NCBI GenBank assembly: GCA_949127645.1 | Contig: CASBQM010000485.1 | Coordinates: forward strand, 1 to 7,310 | Length of the DNA: 7,310 nt | Direction of reading: 5' to 3' | Source of the DNA: Synechococcales cyanobacterium PMM_0036 | GTDB lineage: Bacteria; Cyanobacteriota; Cyanobacteriia; Elainellales; Elainellaceae | Shown: in pieces, positions 5,670 through 7,310 of the stretch | Layout of the letters: the number at the start of each line of letters is the position of its first letter | Position numbering within the stretch: the stretch's first letter is position 1 | The notes under the pieces: model-generated | Databases searched by the model: none | What the model was told of the DNA's origin: nothing | What the model saw: the letters and a program-made list of their open reading frames with translations, nothing else | Translations under genes and position numbers: made by a program

Positions 5670-5855
5670 ATGGCGTATCGAGAGCAAATTACGCCTTGGG
5701 TTGTCGTGCGTCTGCTGCCCAACTTTCGGCATATTGATGTCGCCCGATTTTACAAACTTGCCGATGCCGAAGCCTACGCCCGGATCTTGCGGCAGCTCAA
5801 TCCGACACTAAAATACACCGTCATGTACGATGCAACTGGGAAAGGTGAAAAATAG
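5670..5855 (+). CDS. Small hypothetical protein, 61 residues
   Basis: A short soluble protein starting MAYREQITPWVVVRLLPN, with an AEAYARILRQL helix and a final strand (YTVMYD) before a charged tail. The order strand, helix, strand suggests a small alpha/beta fold. I do not know its function, though similar short proteins are, as I recall, scattered in cyanobacterial genomes. ATG 5670 is chosen because GGAGA at 5654-5658 is well placed upstream. The same frame is open further back, to an ATG at 5652 and a TTG at 5592, but those would place coding sequence over the ribosome binding site and over the hairpin. It has its own promoter and lies divergent to the XRE regulator, which may control it. 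No membrane segment or signal peptide. Confidence 0.7.
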   Translation: MAYREQITPWVVVRLLPNFRHIDVARFYKLADAEAYARILRQLNPTLKYTVMYDATGKGEK

Positions 5856-6028
5856 GCGGCAATGCGATCGCCCTAGGGGGGAAGCCCGATCCTGTGCAGG
5901 GCTGCTAAATCAATACAATGAATCAAGTCCTATATGTATTAAAAGAGTTTTGGGTTGTTGCTGGTTTAGATGCAAAACTCAAAGCTCAAGACCTTAAAGA
6001 AGCCGCTCACCCCCAAGGCTGAAAACTT
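5856..6028 (+). other. Spacer before clpB with small inverted repeats
   Basis: The start of this 173-bp spacer has a HIP1 octamer merging into the palindrome CCCTAGGG (5871-5878), then AGCCC (5883-5887) pairing with GGGCT (5899-5903) across 11 bases. No T tract follows, so termination of the upstream gene is unclear. I find no CIRCE element (the HrcA site of many heat-shock genes) and no convincing -35/-10 pair for clpB; TATTAA near 5937 is AT-rich but lacks a good partner. A possible 34-codon ORF fills the second half. Confidence 0.5.
5918..6022 (+). CDS. Possible 34-residue leader ORF upstream of clpB
   Basis: An ATG-initiated frame of 34 codons plus TGA, product beginning MNQVLYVLKEFWVVAGLDAK and ending with a charged segment. 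An in-frame TAA at 5906-5908 closes the frame upstream and no ribosome binding site is visible. Its stop lies six bases before the clpB ATG, over the region that would bind the ribosome for clpB, as in translationally coupled leader peptides. It could be chance: 34 codons is short. I do not recognise the sequence. Confidence 0.28.
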   Translation: MNQVLYVLKEFWVVAGLDAKLKAQDLKEAAHPQG

Positions 6029-7310
6029 ATGCAACCGACTAACCCCAATCAATTTACCGAAAAAGCCTGGGAAGCGATCGCCCGGACTCCTGAAATCGCT
6101 AAGCAGGCACAGCATCAACAGCTTGAATCCGAACACTTGATGGCGGCATTGTTAGAGCAGGAAGGCTTGGCAACCAGCATATTCAACAAGCTGGGTGCAG
6201 ATGTGCGGCGCGTCCGCGACTATACCGAAGACTTTGTGCGTCGTCAACCCAAGATTTCGGGTGCAGGGGACTCTGTTTACCTGGGGCGATCGCTCGACAC
6301 CTTACTCGATCGGGCAGAGTCCGCTCGGAAAGAGTTCGGCGATGAGTTTATCTCGATTGAGCATGTGCTGCTGGTATATCCCAAAGACGATCGCTTTGGC
6401 AAAGGCTTATTTCAAGAATTTAAGCTTAGCGATAAGCAACTTAAAACCGCAGTAGAACAGATTAGAGGCAATCAAAAAGTGACCGATCAGAATCCTGAAG
6501 GCAAGTATGAGGCATTAGAAAAATATGGGCGTGATCTAACGGCAGCGGCGCGGCAGGGCAAGCTCGATCCGGTGATTGGACGAGATGATGAAATTCGCCG
6601 CACGATCCAGATTTTATCTCGCCGCACCAAAAATAATCCTGTGCTGATCGGCGAACCCGGCGTGGGCAAAACGGCGATCGCTGAAGGGTTAGCTCAGCGA
6701 ATCATCAACGGCGACGTGCCCGAATCGCTGAAAGATCGTAAGCTAATTTCACTAGATATGGGGGCGTTGATCGCCGGAGCCAAATATCGGGGAGAGTTTG
6801 AGGAACGACTTAAGGCAGTCCTCAAAGAAGTAACTGAATCTGATGGCGCAATTATTCTCTTTATCGACGAAATTCATACGGTAGTCGGAGCCGGAGCCAC
6901 CCAAGGCTCGATGGATGCCGGAAACTTGCTGAAGCCAATGCTGGCTCGTGGCGAACTGCGCTGCATTGGGGCGACGACTTTGGATGAGTATCGTAAATAT
7001 ATCGAGAAAGATGCGGCGCTAGAACGACGATTCCAGCAGGTCTATGTCGATCAACCTAGCCCCGAAGACACAATTTCAATTTTACGCGGATTAAAAGATC
7101 GCTACGAAACACACCATAACGTCAAGATCTCTGATAACGCTCTGGTTGCCGCAGCAACTTTGTCCAATCGCTATATCAGCGATCGCTTCTTGCCCGACAA
7201 AGCGATCGATCTAGTAGACGAAGCGGCAGCCAAGCTGAAGATGGAAACCACCTCTAAGCCGGAAGAATTGGACGAAGTGGAGCGGAAAGTGCTTCAGCTT
7301 AAAATGGAAA
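6029..7310 (+). CDS. clpB: ATP-dependent disaggregase ClpB, N-terminal half
   Basis: Hexameric AAA+ chaperone that, with the DnaK system, extracts and refolds proteins from aggregates in the cytoplasm. The visible 427 codons cover the Clp N-domain (about 1-145), a linker, and the first nucleotide-binding module: Walker A GEPGVGKT (208-215), pore loop GAKYRGE with Y253, Walker B LFIDEIH with D280 and E281, sensor region GATTLDEYRKY, and arginine fingers R333-R334 in ALERRFQ. The sequence stops as the middle domain begins. Full ClpB is about 870 residues, so half is missing. The start MQPTNPNQFTEKAWEAIA is typical of the cyanobacterial ClpB1 type, which is heat-inducible. A weak AAGG (6015-6018) precedes the ATG. 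All first-module residues checked are intact. An internal GTG at codon 151 may give a shorter form. Confidence 0.97.
   Translation, partial: MQPTNPNQFTEKAWEAIARTPEIAKQAQHQQLESEHLMAALLEQEGLATSIFNKLGADVRRVRDYTEDFVRRQPKISGAGDSVYLGRSLDTLLDRAESARKEFGDEFISIEHVLLVYPKDDRFGKGLFQEFKLSDKQLKTAVEQIRGNQKVTDQNPEGKYEALEKYGRDLTAAARQGKLDPVIGRDDEIRRTIQILSRRTKNNPVLIGEPGVGKTAIAEGLAQRIINGDVPESLKDRKLISLDMGALIAGAKYRGEFEERLKAVLKEVTESDGAIILFIDEIHTVVGAGATQGSMDAGNLLKPMLARGELRCIGATTLDEYRKYIEKDAALERRFQQVYVDQPSPEDTISILRGLKDRYETHHNVKISDNALVAAATLSNRYISDRFLPDKAIDLVDEAAAKLKMETTSKPEELDEVERKVLQLKME
6464..6481 (+). promoter_or_regulatory. Possible internal translation start in clpB
   Basis: AGAGG (6464-6468) lies ten bases before GTG 6479-6481, which is codon 151 in the linker after the N-domain. 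E. coli and Synechococcus clpB make a shorter protein lacking the N-domain from an internal GTG at about this place. The position and the ribosome-binding-like sequence fit such a second start. Confidence 0.45.

Noticed and set aside
5261..5855. Toxin-antitoxin system formed by the XRE gene and its small neighbours
   Set aside because: The small genes are convergent or divergent to the XRE gene instead of in one operon, and neither resembles a known toxin fold that I can recognise.

Overview
The window looks like chromosomal DNA from a filamentous cyanobacterium. Two observations support this. The octamer GCGATCGC (the HIP1 palindrome, overrepresented in many cyanobacterial genomes) occurs more than ten times in 7.3 kb, against about 0.1 expected by chance. 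The left third also carries a fraC-fraD-fraE gene set, which is known from filament-forming cyanobacteria. I cannot name the genus. There are no rRNA or tRNA genes, transposons, CRISPR arrays or phage genes that I can see.

Layout. Positions 1-2441 hold a compact minus-strand operon in the order fraC (2441-1824), fraD (1790-642), fraE (619-1, C-terminus cut by the window edge). All three encode membrane proteins of the cell-cell septum and filament-integrity machinery. A 361-bp gene-free stretch (2442-2802) with a triple 13-bp tandem repeat separates fraC from a plus-strand gene (2803-3936) for an internally duplicated P-loop protein of the BtuR/CobO corrinoid adenosyltransferase superfamily. 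Only six bases away, tail to tail, is a minus-strand gene (5025-3943) for a membrane-anchored pseudokinase fragment: a degenerate protein-kinase N-lobe, one transmembrane helix and a Pro/Ser-rich tail. A small plus-strand ORF starting with GTG (5079-5255) then converges on a minus-strand XRE-type helix-turn-helix regulator (5506-5261).

Positions 5507-5669 form a dense divergent control region between the XRE gene and a small plus-strand gene (5670-5855). It has a good sigma-70-type promoter, TGAC-containing repeats that could be the XRE operator, and a perfect 10-bp-stem hairpin in the transcript leader. After a 173-bp spacer containing a possible 34-codon leader ORF comes clpB (6029 to the window end), covering the N-domain, the first AAA+ module and the start of the middle domain.

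How the genes work together. FraC, FraD and FraE are expected to act as one septal system. ClpB is general proteostasis. The XRE gene and the small gene at 5670 probably share a control region. I see no sequence evidence linking the duplicated P-loop protein or the pseudokinase to the other genes. The least described items are the pseudokinase architecture, the asymmetric duplicated CobO-like protein, the charged repeat linker in FraC, and the XRE/hairpin control region.
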